Assembly: GCF_044430645.1 (NCBI RefSeq)
Contig: NZ_JAWUDN010000012.1
Location: 59,098 to 123,097 of the forward strand
Length of the DNA stretch: 64,000 nt
Source: Ewingella allii
GTDB lineage: Bacteria; Pseudomonadota; Gammaproteobacteria; Enterobacterales; Enterobacteriaceae
Direction: 5' to 3'
In this document: piece after piece, positions 1 to 8,269 of the stretch
Layout of the letters: every line of letters begins with the position of its first letter
Position numbering within the stretch: position 1 is the first letter of the stretch
Translations under genes and position numbers: made by a program
The notes under the pieces: generated by a model
What the model saw: only the letters and a program-made list of their open reading frames with translations
The model's database searches: none
Told to the model about the DNA's origin: nothing

Positions 1-298
1 AATTTAAGACATTATCAAGAAACCATGCCCCATTAACCCCCATAGCAGGAATAGATGGATGATTATCGAAATTTATTTCATTAATAGATGGGCCGCTTGC
101 AGCCAACACTATAGGTCCAGAGAACGCATTTCTCAATGCAGATAAATTAACGATTGGTATTTTTTTACCTCTGTAATGCAATGAATTGATTTCCCCCGTA
201 GTGGCTCGTTTAATTTTCATATATGGCCAGAGGTTTTCATTATGTCGATAACTACGAGGGTGTGTGTATCTATAAATTTGCTTAAAGAGTGATCCCAC
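1..298 (-). CDS. Partial LPS core biosynthesis protein, WaaZ-like (N-terminal about 99 residues)
   Basis: This open frame runs off the left edge of the window. Translation probably starts at a GTG at 298, three bases past the waaC stop, because a GGGGGAGG ribosome site lies 9 bases upstream inside the waaC 3' end; an in-frame ATG at 220 is the alternative. The readable part holds a run like IVLAASGPSINEINF, then VNGAWFLDN. That resembles the N-terminal SGP...VNGS pattern I recall from WaaZ, the Kdo-III transferase, and from MptE/DUF115-type proteins of surface glycan clusters. Position as the next gene of the hldD-waaF-waaC operon supports an LPS core role. The DNA is visibly AT-richer than waaC, as is usual for variable core genes. 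Coding status is fairly secure; the exact function is tentative. Confidence 0.7.
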   Translation of the reverse strand, partial: MGSLFKQIYRYTHPRSYRHNENLWPYMKIKRATTGEINSLHYRGKKIPIVNLSALRNAFSGPIVLAASGPSINEINFDNHPSIPAMGVNGAWFLDNVLN

Positions 299-300
299 GT

Positions 301-1269
301 TTAAAAGCCTCCCCCATCAAACAACGTCTTAACTTGCCGCGGGGTTACATCAGCCATGCTTACACCAGATACAGGGCGACAAACGAGCTGATTCTTCCCA
401 TAACCGCCGATCAATCCTGGGTCGGTCGGGCCATAAATCGTAATGTTAGGCCTATCGAGGGCCGCGGTGAGGTGGCTCAAGCCGGTATCTACTGACACCA
501 CGGCTTTCGCACCGGCCAGCACGCTGGCGACCTGTTCGAGACTCATCTTCGGCAGTACCACGACGTGCTCGAAACCCTCCGCCAGACGGCAAGCGCGCTG
601 ATGTTCGTGCTCCGCGCCCCAAGGCAGTTTAATCACAATGTCCTGATTGCTGAATAAGCCAATCAGCTCGCGCCAGTGACTTTCAGGCCAGTGCTTATCG
701 GCCCGCGTGGTGGCGTGAAGGAAAACCAGATAGCGATTGGCATCGGCAGGCGGGTTTGCCAAAAAGCGTGCAGCGATAGCGTAATCGCCCTGAGTCTCTG
801 GCTTCTCATAGCCAAGGCTTTTGGCGAACAGCTCGCGCGTACGCTCGACGGCGTGCTGCTGCTTGCTTATCTCGTGGCGCTGGTTGAAAAACCAGCTGGC
901 GAAAGGCTCGCGGGCGCTTTTGGCGTCTTGCCCATGTTTACGGCCCTTGGCGACACGGGTGATCAGCGCCGCGCTCTTGATTAAGCCCTGTGCGTCAATC
1001 ACCGCATCATAGGTGCGCGATTGCAGTTCTCTTTTGAAATCACAGCGTTGCTGGCGCGTTTCCGAGCCAAACCAGTTTTTTCTCCAGCGACGAATGGCCA
1101 CCGGGATAACGCGATCGACAGCCGGGTGCCAGCTAGGAATTTGTGCAAACCCTTCTTCCACCACCCAATCGAATGAGATACCCGGAATGGCGTTCATCGC
1201 ATCAGTTAACGCAGGAAGGGTGTGCAGGACGTCGCCCATTGATGATGTTTTGACAATCAGTACCCGCAT
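301..1269 (-). CDS. waaC: Lipopolysaccharide heptosyltransferase I
   Basis: WaaC transfers the first L,D-heptose from ADP-heptose to Kdo of the LPS inner core on the cytoplasmic face of the inner membrane. The protein has 322 residues, close to the family norm. Its N-terminus carries KTSSMGDVLHTLPAL with Asp13, the residue known to be essential in E. coli HepI. The C-terminal half holds VSVDTGLSHLTAAL followed by YGPTDPGLIGGYG, the GT9 ADP-heptose-binding region. Its ATG overlaps the waaF stop codon by one base (TAATG), so translation is probably coupled. It is the third gene of the minus-strand hldD-waaF-waaC operon. Confidence 0.97.
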   Translation of the reverse strand: MRVLIVKTSSMGDVLHTLPALTDAMNAIPGISFDWVVEEGFAQIPSWHPAVDRVIPVAIRRWRKNWFGSETRQQRCDFKRELQSRTYDAVIDAQGLIKSAALITRVAKGRKHGQDAKSAREPFASWFFNQRHEISKQQHAVERTRELFAKSLGYEKPETQGDYAIAARFLANPPADANRYLVFLHATTRADKHWPESHWRELIGLFSNQDIVIKLPWGAEHEHQRACRLAEGFEHVVVLPKMSLEQVASVLAGAKAVVSVDTGLSHLTAALDRPNITIYGPTDPGLIGGYGKNQLVCRPVSGVSMADVTPRQVKTLFDGGGF

Positions 1270-2318
1270 TACATGTCCTTTCCTGAAACCAACAGCTGCG
1301 ACAACTCTTGATAAACCTGCTCGGGTTGAATGTCGATCAGACTTTGATGATAACCCTGTTCGGCATCCCCTTTACGCACCTTGTGATAGCCGGTGATCAG
1401 GCGAATGACTTTGGCGTGCTGGCTGAGCGGCGGGGTGAAATCAGGGCTGCTCGGGCCATAGAGTGCGACCAGCGGCTTATTCAGCGCGGCGGCAACGTGC
1501 ATCAGGCCTGAGTCATTGCTGACTACTGCCTGACAGGCGGCAATCAGCACCACGGCCTGATCGAGCGAGGTTTTACCTGCCAAATTGAGGCACAGCGCCT
1601 GCGCGGAATCCGTCAGCGCAGCGCGAATATCTTCACCCGCCGGATGGTCTTTTGCCGAGCCAAAAAGCACCACTTGATAGCCATCGGCAATCAACTTTTC
1701 GGCCAATGCGGCGTAGTGGTAGTGCGGCCAGCGTTTCGCCGGGCCAAACTCGGCGCCGGGGCAGAAGCCAATCACCGGCCTTGCAGCAGACAGCGCGAAG
1801 GCCAGGCTGACGTCGGCGACTTCGGTCTCCGTGACGCGTAACTGCGGCCAGAGCAGAGGCTGAGGCAGGTCGGCCGCAGAGTGAATCTGCTTGGCGTCAT
1901 AGGCCAGCGCCACGTAGCGCTGCACCATTAATGGAAAAGCGGGCTTATCCAGTACGCGAATATCATTGAGCAGGCCGTAGCGCATCTCGCCTCGCCAGCC
2001 GGTTCTTTGCGGAACCTTGGCGAAGAAGGGCACCAGTGCGGACTTGAAGGAGTTGGGCAGAACGAAGGCGCGCTGGTAGTGGTTCTCGCGCAGGGCAACG
2101 CCCAGACGCCGACGCTCACCCAGCTCAAGCGCGCCATGGCCAAGAGGCATCGGCAGGGCGCGGCTGACTTCTGGCATTCTGTCAAGCAGTGGACGGCACC
2201 AGGCCGGTGCCATCACGTCGATTTCTGCCGCTGGCTCAATGGCCTTGATGGTGCGGTAAAGACTTTGCGACATCATCATGTCGCCCACCCAAGAAGGGCC
2301 AATGACCAGCATTTTCAT
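1269..2318 (-). CDS. waaF: ADP-heptose--LPS heptosyltransferase II
   Basis: WaaF adds the second heptose of the LPS inner core using ADP-L-glycero-D-manno-heptose. The 349-residue product starts MKMLVIGPSWVGDMMMSQSL, the GT9 N-terminal signature, and has PGAEFGPAKRWPHYHYA in the middle and NDSGLMHVAAALNKPLVALY near the C-terminus, which I recognise as strongly conserved WaaF blocks. An AAGGAAT sequence lies upstream of the ATG. It sits 32 bases after hldD, which makes its sugar-nucleotide substrate, and overlaps waaC by one base. No irregularity is seen. Confidence 0.97.
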   Translation of the reverse strand: MKMLVIGPSWVGDMMMSQSLYRTIKAIEPAAEIDVMAPAWCRPLLDRMPEVSRALPMPLGHGALELGERRRLGVALRENHYQRAFVLPNSFKSALVPFFAKVPQRTGWRGEMRYGLLNDIRVLDKPAFPLMVQRYVALAYDAKQIHSAADLPQPLLWPQLRVTETEVADVSLAFALSAARPVIGFCPGAEFGPAKRWPHYHYAALAEKLIADGYQVVLFGSAKDHPAGEDIRAALTDSAQALCLNLAGKTSLDQAVVLIAACQAVVSNDSGLMHVAAALNKPLVALYGPSSPDFTPPLSQHAKVIRLITGYHKVRKGDAEQGYHQSLIDIQPEQVYQELSQLLVSGKDM

Positions 2319-2350
2319 TACTTACACATTCCTTAACTCAACACTGAGTA

Positions 2351-3283
2351 TCAGACCGCGCGGTTAAGCCACGTCATGTATTCAGCCACGCCTTCGGCAA
2401 CGGTTTTGAACGGTTTGTCATAACCCGCGGCGCGCAATACAGACATATCAGCCTGAGTGAAAGACTGGTAGCGGCCTTTCAGTTTTTCAGGGAATGGAAT
2501 GGTTTCAATTTGGCCTTTCTGGTGATGTTCGATCACGGCTTCCGCCACGGCCTGGAAGGACTCTGAACGGCCGGTCCCGCAGTTGAATATGCCGGAAACG
2601 CCATTCTGCCAGAACCACAGGTTCACTGCGGCGACGTCACCCACGTAGATGAAGTCACGTTTGAAATCTTCGCTGCCAGCGAACAGTTTTGGATTCTCGC
2701 CCGCGTTGATCTGGTTGTTCAGATGGTAAGCCACGCTGGCCATGCTGCCCTTGTGGCCTTCGCGCGGCCCATAGACGTTGAAGTAACGGAAACCACAAAT
2801 CTGTGACTGGGCGTGCGGCAGAATTTCACGCACATATTGGTCGAACAGGAATTTGGAGTAGCCATAGACGTTCAGCGGCTGTTCGTATTTACGGTCTTCC
2901 ACAAAGCTGGTGCTCTGGCTGCCGTAGGTGGCCGCGGAAGAGGCGTAGAGGAACGGAATTTCGCGCTCAAGGCAGAAGTGCAGCAGGTCTTTGGAGTACT
3001 GATAGTTGTTATCCATCATATACTTGCCATCCCACTCGGTGGTGGATGAGCAGGCACCTTCATGGAAAATTGCGTCGATATCACCAAGGTCATCCCCGGC
3101 AACGATGCTGGCGATGAAGTCTTCTTTGTCGCAATAATCAGCAATATCGAGGTCAACCAGATTGACGAATTTGGTGCCGTCTTTCAGGTTATCGACCACT
3201 AAAATATCGCGATATCCCATATCATTAAGCGATTTAATAATGTTGCTGCCGATAAAACCAGCGCCGCCAGTGACGATTATCAT
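2351..3283 (-). CDS. hldD: ADP-L-glycero-D-manno-heptose 6-epimerase
   Basis: HldD converts ADP-D-glycero-D-manno-heptose to the L-glycero epimer used by WaaC and WaaF. It is a short-chain dehydrogenase-type enzyme with tightly bound NADP. From the ATG at 3283 the protein is 310 residues, the usual length; a start three codons upstream is possible, but the AAGGTGAG site fits 3283 better. The GGAGFIG nucleotide-binding loop is at residues 6-12, and the catalytic triad is visible as Ser116 in ASSAATYG and Tyr140-xxx-Lys144 in YGYSK. It is the promoter-proximal gene of the waa operon and is divergent from kbl. Confidence 0.97.
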   Translation of the reverse strand: MIIVTGGAGFIGSNIIKSLNDMGYRDILVVDNLKDGTKFVNLVDLDIADYCDKEDFIASIVAGDDLGDIDAIFHEGACSSTTEWDGKYMMDNNYQYSKDLLHFCLEREIPFLYASSAATYGSQSTSFVEDRKYEQPLNVYGYSKFLFDQYVREILPHAQSQICGFRYFNVYGPREGHKGSMASVAYHLNNQINAGENPKLFAGSEDFKRDFIYVGDVAAVNLWFWQNGVSGIFNCGTGRSESFQAVAEAVIEHHQKGQIETIPFPEKLKGRYQSFTQADMSVLRAAGYDKPFKTVAEGVAEYMTWLNRAV

Positions 3284-3526
3284 GGGACTCACCTTTAATC
3301 ATTTAGAAAACTGCGCACCATGCGCGGTCTATACAGTTGGCAATATCATAACACTTCATTATGTCAGTCACATTCGGAAGCTATCTGATTCGTTGGATTC
3401 TAGTGCATCAGGGCTTAAGGCGTGAACTATGCTACAAAATAAAGAAATTCTGACAGCTTCACTCGTTATTCGTTAGCCGGATTAGTAATGTGTCTGACGA
3501 ATGAGTCATTTTCAGGAGATAACGTT

Positions 3527-4723
3527 ATGTCCGCTTCGTTTTACCGCCAACTGGAAGAAGAACTTGATCAGGCGCGTGCCGATGGTCTGTTCAAGGAAGA
3601 GCGAATTTTGACCTCAGCACAGCAGGCGGAAATTACCGTTGCTGGTGGTGAACCGGTCATCAATTTCTGTGCTAACAACTACCTTGGACTCGCCAACCAC
3701 CCTGAGCTTATCGCCGCCGCCAAGGCCGGTTTAGACAGCCACGGTTTCGGTATGGCCTCGGTACGCTTTATCTGCGGCACCCAAGATGCCCATAAAGAGC
3801 TGGAAAGTCGCTTGGCCGACTTCCTCTGCATGGACGACGCCATTCTCTATTCTTCCTGCTTCGACGCCAACGGCGGCCTGTTCGAAACGCTGCTGGGGCC
3901 TGAAGACGCCATTATTTCGGATGCACTGAATCACGCGTCGATCATCGACGGCGTGCGCCTGTGCAAAGCCAAGCGCTATCGCTACGCCAACAACGATTTA
4001 GCCGAACTCGAAGCCCGTCTCGAGCAGGCCAAAGCCGAGGGCGCGCGACATATCATGATCGCCACCGACGGCGTATTCTCCATGGATGGCGTGATTGCCA
4101 ACCTGAACGGGATTTGCGATTTGGCCGAGCGTTTTGACGCGCTGGTGATGGTCGATGACTCCCACGCCGTGGGCTTTGTCGGCGAGCATGGTCGCGGCAC
4201 CCACGAATATTGCGATGTGATTGGTCGCGTGGACATCATCACCGGCACCCTCGGCAAAGCCATGGGCGGCGCGTCTGGCGGCTACACCGCGGGGCGCAAA
4301 GAGGTGATTGACTGGCTGCGCCAGCGCTCGCGCCCGTATCTGTTCTCCAACTCGCTGGCACCTTCCATCGTCGCCGCCTCGCTGAAAGTGCTCTCCATGC
4401 TGGAACAGGGCAGTGAACTGCGCCAGAAGCTGATGAGCAACGCCCAGCTGTTCCGCGAGAAAATGACCGCCGCCGGTTTCACGCTGGCTGGCGCTGACCA
4501 CGCGATCATCCCGGTGATGCTGGGCGAAGCGAAGCTGGCGCAAGAGTTTGCGGCGGCCTTGCAGCACGAAGGCATCTATGTCACCGGCTTCTTCTTCCCG
4601 GTGGTACCAAAAGGTCAGGCGCGCATTCGCACCCAGATGTCTGCCGCGCACAGCACCGAACAAATCGAAAAGGCGGTGGACGCCTTCACCCGTATTGGTA
4701 AAAAGCTTGGCGTGATTGCCTGA
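3527..4723 (+). CDS. kbl: 2-amino-3-ketobutyrate CoA ligase (glycine C-acetyltransferase)
   Basis: Kbl cleaves 2-amino-3-ketobutyrate with CoA to glycine and acetyl-CoA, the second step of threonine degradation. The start at 3527 is chosen because an AGGAGA site precedes it at good spacing and because it gives 398 residues, the family length; the frame is open 13 codons further upstream. It is a PLP fold type I enzyme. The Schiff-base lysine is Lys244 in TGTLGKAMGGASGGY, and Asp210 in the VDDSHAVG block should contact the pyridine ring. It is followed after 9 bases by tdh, whose product is its substrate, so the two form one operon. The 240-base gap from hldD holds the divergent promoters; I see no clear operator there. 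Confidence 0.97.
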   Translation: MSASFYRQLEEELDQARADGLFKEERILTSAQQAEITVAGGEPVINFCANNYLGLANHPELIAAAKAGLDSHGFGMASVRFICGTQDAHKELESRLADFLCMDDAILYSSCFDANGGLFETLLGPEDAIISDALNHASIIDGVRLCKAKRYRYANNDLAELEARLEQAKAEGARHIMIATDGVFSMDGVIANLNGICDLAERFDALVMVDDSHAVGFVGEHGRGTHEYCDVIGRVDIITGTLGKAMGGASGGYTAGRKEVIDWLRQRSRPYLFSNSLAPSIVAASLKVLSMLEQGSELRQKLMSNAQLFREKMTAAGFTLAGADHAIIPVMLGEAKLAQEFAAALQHEGIYVTGFFFPVVPKGQARIRTQMSAAHSTEQIEKAVDAFTRIGKKLGVIA

Positions 4724-4732
4724 GGAACCTGC

Positions 4733-5758
4733 ATGAAAGCGTTAGCAAAATTAAAGCGTGAAGAAGGTATCTGGATGACGGATGCGCCAGTGCCTGAGCT
4801 TGGCCATAACGATCTGCTGATTAAAATTCGTAAAACCGCCATTTGCGGTACTGACGTGCATATCTATAACTGGGATGAATGGTCGCAGAAGACCATCCCG
4901 GTGCCGATGGTGGTCGGCCACGAATATGTCGGCGAAGTGGTCGGCATTGGTCAGGAAGTCAAAGGCTTCAACATTGGCGATCGCGTCTCTGGCGAAGGCC
5001 ACATCACCTGCGGCCACTGCCGCAACTGTCGCGGCGGTCGCACCCATCTGTGTCGCAACACGCAGGGCGTCGGGGTGAACCGTCCGGGGGCCTTTGCCGA
5101 GTATCTGGTGCTGCCAGCCTTCAACGCCTTCAAAATTCCAGACAACATCTCTGACGACCTCGCCGCCATCTTCGACCCACTGGGCAACGCCGTGCATACC
5201 GCGCTCTCCTTCGATTTGGTCGGCGAAGACGTGCTGATCAGCGGCGCTGGCCCGATAGGTATCATGGCGGCGGCAATCTGTAAGCACGTGGGCGCACGCC
5301 ACGTGGTTATCACTGATATGAATGAATACCGTCTGGATTTGGCGCGCAAAATGGGCGTGACCCGCGCGGTTAACGTCAAAAATGAGACGCTAGAAGAGGT
5401 GATGACCGAGCTGGGTATGACCGAAGGCTTTGATGTCGGTCTGGAAATGTCGGGCGCGCCACCGGCCTTCCGTTCCATGCTCAACGCCATGAATCACGGC
5501 GGGCGCATCGCGCTGCTGGGTATTCCGCCTTCCGACATGTCGATTGACTGGAATCAGGTGATTTTCAAAGGTCTGTTTATCAAGGGCATTTACGGCCGCG
5601 AGATGTTTGAAACCTGGTACAAGATGGCGGCGCTGATCCAGTCTGGTTTGGATCTCACCCCGCTTATCACTCACCATTTCTCTATCGATGATTTCCAGAA
5701 AGGCTTTGACGCCATGCGTTCCGGCCAGTCGGGTAAAGTGATTCTGAACTGGGAGTAA
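4733..5758 (+). CDS. tdh: L-threonine 3-dehydrogenase
   Basis: Tdh oxidises L-threonine with NAD+ to 2-amino-3-ketobutyrate, which Kbl then cleaves. The 341-residue protein is a zinc medium-chain dehydrogenase. Cys38 in AICGTDVHIYNWDEW is the catalytic-zinc ligand, and Cys93, Cys96, Cys99 and Cys107 form the structural zinc site. The dinucleotide-binding loop reads SGAGPIGIMAA. Length and motifs match the E. coli enzyme. A GAGGAA site sits before the ATG, 9 bases after kbl, and a hairpin terminator follows at 5779. Confidence 0.97.
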   Translation: MKALAKLKREEGIWMTDAPVPELGHNDLLIKIRKTAICGTDVHIYNWDEWSQKTIPVPMVVGHEYVGEVVGIGQEVKGFNIGDRVSGEGHITCGHCRNCRGGRTHLCRNTQGVGVNRPGAFAEYLVLPAFNAFKIPDNISDDLAAIFDPLGNAVHTALSFDLVGEDVLISGAGPIGIMAAAICKHVGARHVVITDMNEYRLDLARKMGVTRAVNVKNETLEEVMTELGMTEGFDVGLEMSGAPPAFRSMLNAMNHGGRIALLGIPPSDMSIDWNQVIFKGLFIKGIYGREMFETWYKMAALIQSGLDLTPLITHHFSIDDFQKGFDAMRSGQSGKVILNWE

Positions 5759-5778
5759 GTTCCAACTGCACCAAAGAC

Positions 5779-5804
5779 AAAGGCCAGCATTTGCTGGCCT
5801 TTTG
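5779..5804. terminator. Rho-independent terminator between tdh and yibQ
   Basis: The arms GGCCAGCA and TGCTGGCC form a strong stem, flanked by AAA on the left and TTTT on the right. It can serve both the plus-strand kbl-tdh operon and the converging minus-strand envC-yibQ transcript. Confidence 0.85.
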
Positions 5805-5824
5805 CATTGAAAGCGCGGGATGTT

Positions 5825-6793
5825 TTACGGTTTTTCCACTCCTTTAGGGGCATCGTCGAACCATGTGTCCCAAGTGCGCTCAACAAAGGTGACGGCAGGC
5901 AGCTGCGCCACGCTCTCACCAATAACCTTGAACATGGTATCGGCATACACCGGCGCCACGGGCTGCTTGGTGGTACAGAGGCGCGCCCCTTTAAACAGCG
6001 TTTTCGGCGGCGTGACTTTGGTCGGTTTTTTGCCCGGCGGCGCGCTGCGGGTCGGCTCATTGAGCAGATCGCTTGGACGCACTAAGACGATATCCGACGG
6101 CAAGTTCGGCAACATTTGCTGCAACACGCGCACCGTGGTCGGGTGCGGGTGGCCGATGGCGATGGCATAGCCATTGCGGCGAGCGAGCTGAATGGCGCGC
6201 TCAAACTGCTTGCGGATCTCAGCTTCGTTCTGCACATCATCTAAAAAGACGTTTCGCTTGATGACGCGCACCTGAGTCCCGGCGGCGGCCTGTACTGACT
6301 TGGTATTGCCGATGGTCATACTGTCGAGGAAAAACAGGCTGTGGGCGTTCATGGCCTGCATCACCTTCTCCATACCCGGCAGGCTGGAGGTCATGGCGCT
6401 GCCCATATGGTTGTTGATGCCGACGGCGTAAGGGATTCTCTTAATCGCTTGATCCACAATGCGTTTTACCTCTTCGCTGCTCATCGACGGCGTTAAGGTA
6501 TCTTTTTCCAGCGGCTGTTTACTCAGGGGTGCCATCGGCAGGTGGATCAGGATCTCACGGCCCTGCTGGTGGGCTTTCTCCATCATGATGTGCGAGTCTG
6601 GCGCATTGGGGAAAATCGCGATGGAGACGGCCTTGGGCATCTGCAACACCTGATTTTCATTCTGTTGGCGGTAACCAAAATCATCAATAAGGATGGCTAA
6701 TTTCGCTGCCTGAGCCTGACAGGCAAACAGGACGGTGCCGCACAGCGCGGCTAAAACGGACTTTTTATATCGCAATGCTATCTTCCCAACCAC
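5825..6793 (-). CDS. yibQ: Divergent polysaccharide deacetylase family protein YibQ
   Basis: This is a periplasmic protein of the divergent polysaccharide deacetylase family (DUF610) whose substrate is not established. It has a signal peptide ending near FACQAQA, then KLAILIDDFGYR, HLPMAPLSKQPLEKDTL, NNHMGSAMTS and IGHPHPTTVRVLQ, the blocks expected for the fold. The protein is up to 322 residues. The start is uncertain: no ATG precedes the signal peptide. A GTG at 6793 would overlap envC by 16 bases; a TTG at 6775 has a somewhat better GGGAAG site. It is translated after envC, as in relatives, which suggests a link to cell-wall processing. The last 60 residues diverge from what I recall of E. 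coli. Confidence 0.88.
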   Translation of the reverse strand: MVGKIALRYKKSVLAALCGTVLFACQAQAAKLAILIDDFGYRQQNENQVLQMPKAVSIAIFPNAPDSHIMMEKAHQQGREILIHLPMAPLSKQPLEKDTLTPSMSSEEVKRIVDQAIKRIPYAVGINNHMGSAMTSSLPGMEKVMQAMNAHSLFFLDSMTIGNTKSVQAAAGTQVRVIKRNVFLDDVQNEAEIRKQFERAIQLARRNGYAIAIGHPHPTTVRVLQQMLPNLPSDIVLVRPSDLLNEPTRSAPPGKKPTKVTPPKTLFKGARLCTTKQPVAPVYADTMFKVIGESVAQLPAVTFVERTWDTWFDDAPKGVEKP

Positions 6794-8106
6794 GGCTGTG
6801 GGTTAACGGCCTGGCCCTGACGACGAATTTCAAAATACAGCGATGGCTGGCCCTGACCTCCGCTGGTACCCACCAGTGCAATGGCTTGACCGGATTTAAC
6901 CTGATCACCCACGTTCACCAGCGCGCTTTGGTTGTAACCATAAAGGCTCATATCACCTTTACCGTGCTCGATAACCACCACCAGACCGTAGCCCTGCAGC
7001 CAGTCGGCCAGCAGAACGCGGCCATCGGCGACGGCTTTGACTTCGCTCCCTTCCCGAGCCGAAATCACGATGCCTTTCCAGCGTAGCTCACCCTGCAGCT
7101 GTTCGCCGAATCGGTGCAGAATAGAGCCGCGAACTGGCCAAATATCTTGCCCCGCTGGACGACCCAGCCCGCCGGTGCGCGACACCAGCGCCTGCTCGCC
7201 CTGCGTCGGTTTGTAGGTGGAGCCTTTCTTCTTGGCTTGCTGCTCTTTGGCGCGAATAGCCGCGGCCTCTTTGGCCTCTTTCTCAGCGCGAGCGCGGGCG
7301 GCGCGCTCGGCGGCGGCAATCTTGTCACGTAGTCGCGTTTCGTTGGCCTTCAGTTCGGACAGGCTCTGCTCATCTTTCTGCAAGGAGCTTTCCAGCGAAC
7401 TCAGCGTCTGTTTACGCGCGGCGCGGGCCTGTTCGAGCTTCTGCTGCTGGCTCTGCTGTTCGCTCAGTAAGCTTTTCTGCTGGGTCTGTTTGGCTTCCAG
7501 CGAGACGCGCTGCGCGGCCAGCGTGGTACGGGTTTGCTTAAGCTGCTCGATAGACTTCTGACGGGCTTCGTTGAAATAGCCGAAATAGGCCAGAATGCGT
7601 TCACTGCGCTCACTCTCTTCGCCACTCAACAGCAGTTGTAACCCACTGTGCTGACCAACGCGGAAGGCGGCATCCAGCTGTTTCGCCAGAATTTCTTCCT
7701 GACTTTTTTGCTGTTTTTGCAGTTTGTCTATCGAGGCATTTAAATTGGCGATGTCTTTATTGAGGGTGGCGAGGGTCGATTGAGTATCACGTAGCCCACG
7801 GCTGGCCGAGGCGATGATCTTTTCCTGCGCCTGCAACTGATCCTGCAACGAGCTGCGCTGCTGTTTCTGCTGCTTAACGCTTTTCTCTTTTTCGGCGATG
7901 CTTTGCTGCAGGGTTTTGAGCTGGTCTTTATTGTCGTCAGCATGAGCAACAAAAGCAGGAACGAGTAACGAGGCGCAAAGCAAAAATGCGGACGCCGGGC
8001 TGCCTGATGTCGTCTTATCATTAATAGAAAGACGGTTTTTCATTGCGCTGAAATTGATGAATTTGCTCAAACTTTTTCCTGCTTGCCGACCGTGGATGAT
8101 AGACAA
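6778..8106 (-). CDS. envC: Murein hydrolase activator EnvC
   Basis: EnvC is a periplasmic activator of the division amidases AmiA and AmiB, recruited to the septum by FtsEX. The sequence shows a signal peptide ending around AFVAHA, a long coiled coil rich in Gln, Lys and Glu (about residues 55-300), and a C-terminal LytM domain with RGSILHRFGEQLQGELRWKG, GYGLVVVIEHGKGDMSLYGYN and a GQPSLYFEIRRQGQAVNPQPW tail. As known for EnvC, the LytM domain is expected to be catalytically dead. The frame opens with TTG at 8106, preceded by GAAGGA, giving 442 residues; the ATG at 8043 lacks a ribosome site. A terminator separates it from gpmI. Confidence 0.95.
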   Translation of the reverse strand: MSIIHGRQAGKSLSKFINFSAMKNRLSINDKTTSGSPASAFLLCASLLVPAFVAHADDNKDQLKTLQQSIAEKEKSVKQQKQQRSSLQDQLQAQEKIIASASRGLRDTQSTLATLNKDIANLNASIDKLQKQQKSQEEILAKQLDAAFRVGQHSGLQLLLSGEESERSERILAYFGYFNEARQKSIEQLKQTRTTLAAQRVSLEAKQTQQKSLLSEQQSQQQKLEQARAARKQTLSSLESSLQKDEQSLSELKANETRLRDKIAAAERAARARAEKEAKEAAAIRAKEQQAKKKGSTYKPTQGEQALVSRTGGLGRPAGQDIWPVRGSILHRFGEQLQGELRWKGIVISAREGSEVKAVADGRVLLADWLQGYGLVVVIEHGKGDMSLYGYNQSALVNVGDQVKSGQAIALVGTSGGQGQPSLYFEIRRQGQAVNPQPWLGR

Positions 8107-8154
8107 TCTGGCTGTCCTTCAGGTTATCGTACCACTAATCAACAGCCTGATGCA

Positions 8155-8192
8155 CAAACAAAAAAGGCGTACTAGCCGCGCTAATACGCCTT
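8155..8192 (-). terminator. Terminator downstream of gpmI
   Basis: On the minus strand AAGGCGTA and TACGCCTT arms (one mismatched pair inside, 8164-8192) are followed by a T-rich run at 8155-8165. It lies between gpmI and envC, so part of gpmI transcription should end before envC. A second inverted repeat, GGCCGCA/TGCGGCC at 8226-8249, lies closer to gpmI and lacks a T run. Confidence 0.75.
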
Positions 8193-8269
8193 AAAACTGT
8201 AGTGTATAACAGACGTCCTTTAAATGGCCGCAATGCTTAAAATGCGGCCCGTTTAGACGTCGTTCAGGA

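Noticed and set aside
301..1396. Several plus-strand open frames opposite waaC and waaF
   Set aside because: They are antisense shadows of GC-rich genes; the minus-strand proteins carry clear heptosyltransferase motifs.
3998..4663. 221-codon minus-strand frame opposite kbl
   Set aside because: Long only because of codon bias in kbl; no ribosome site and no recognisable protein.
8212..8258. GACGTC sequences near gpmI as MetJ boxes
   Set aside because: They occur singly, not as tandem 8-base repeats, and gpmI has no methionine role; probably chance.
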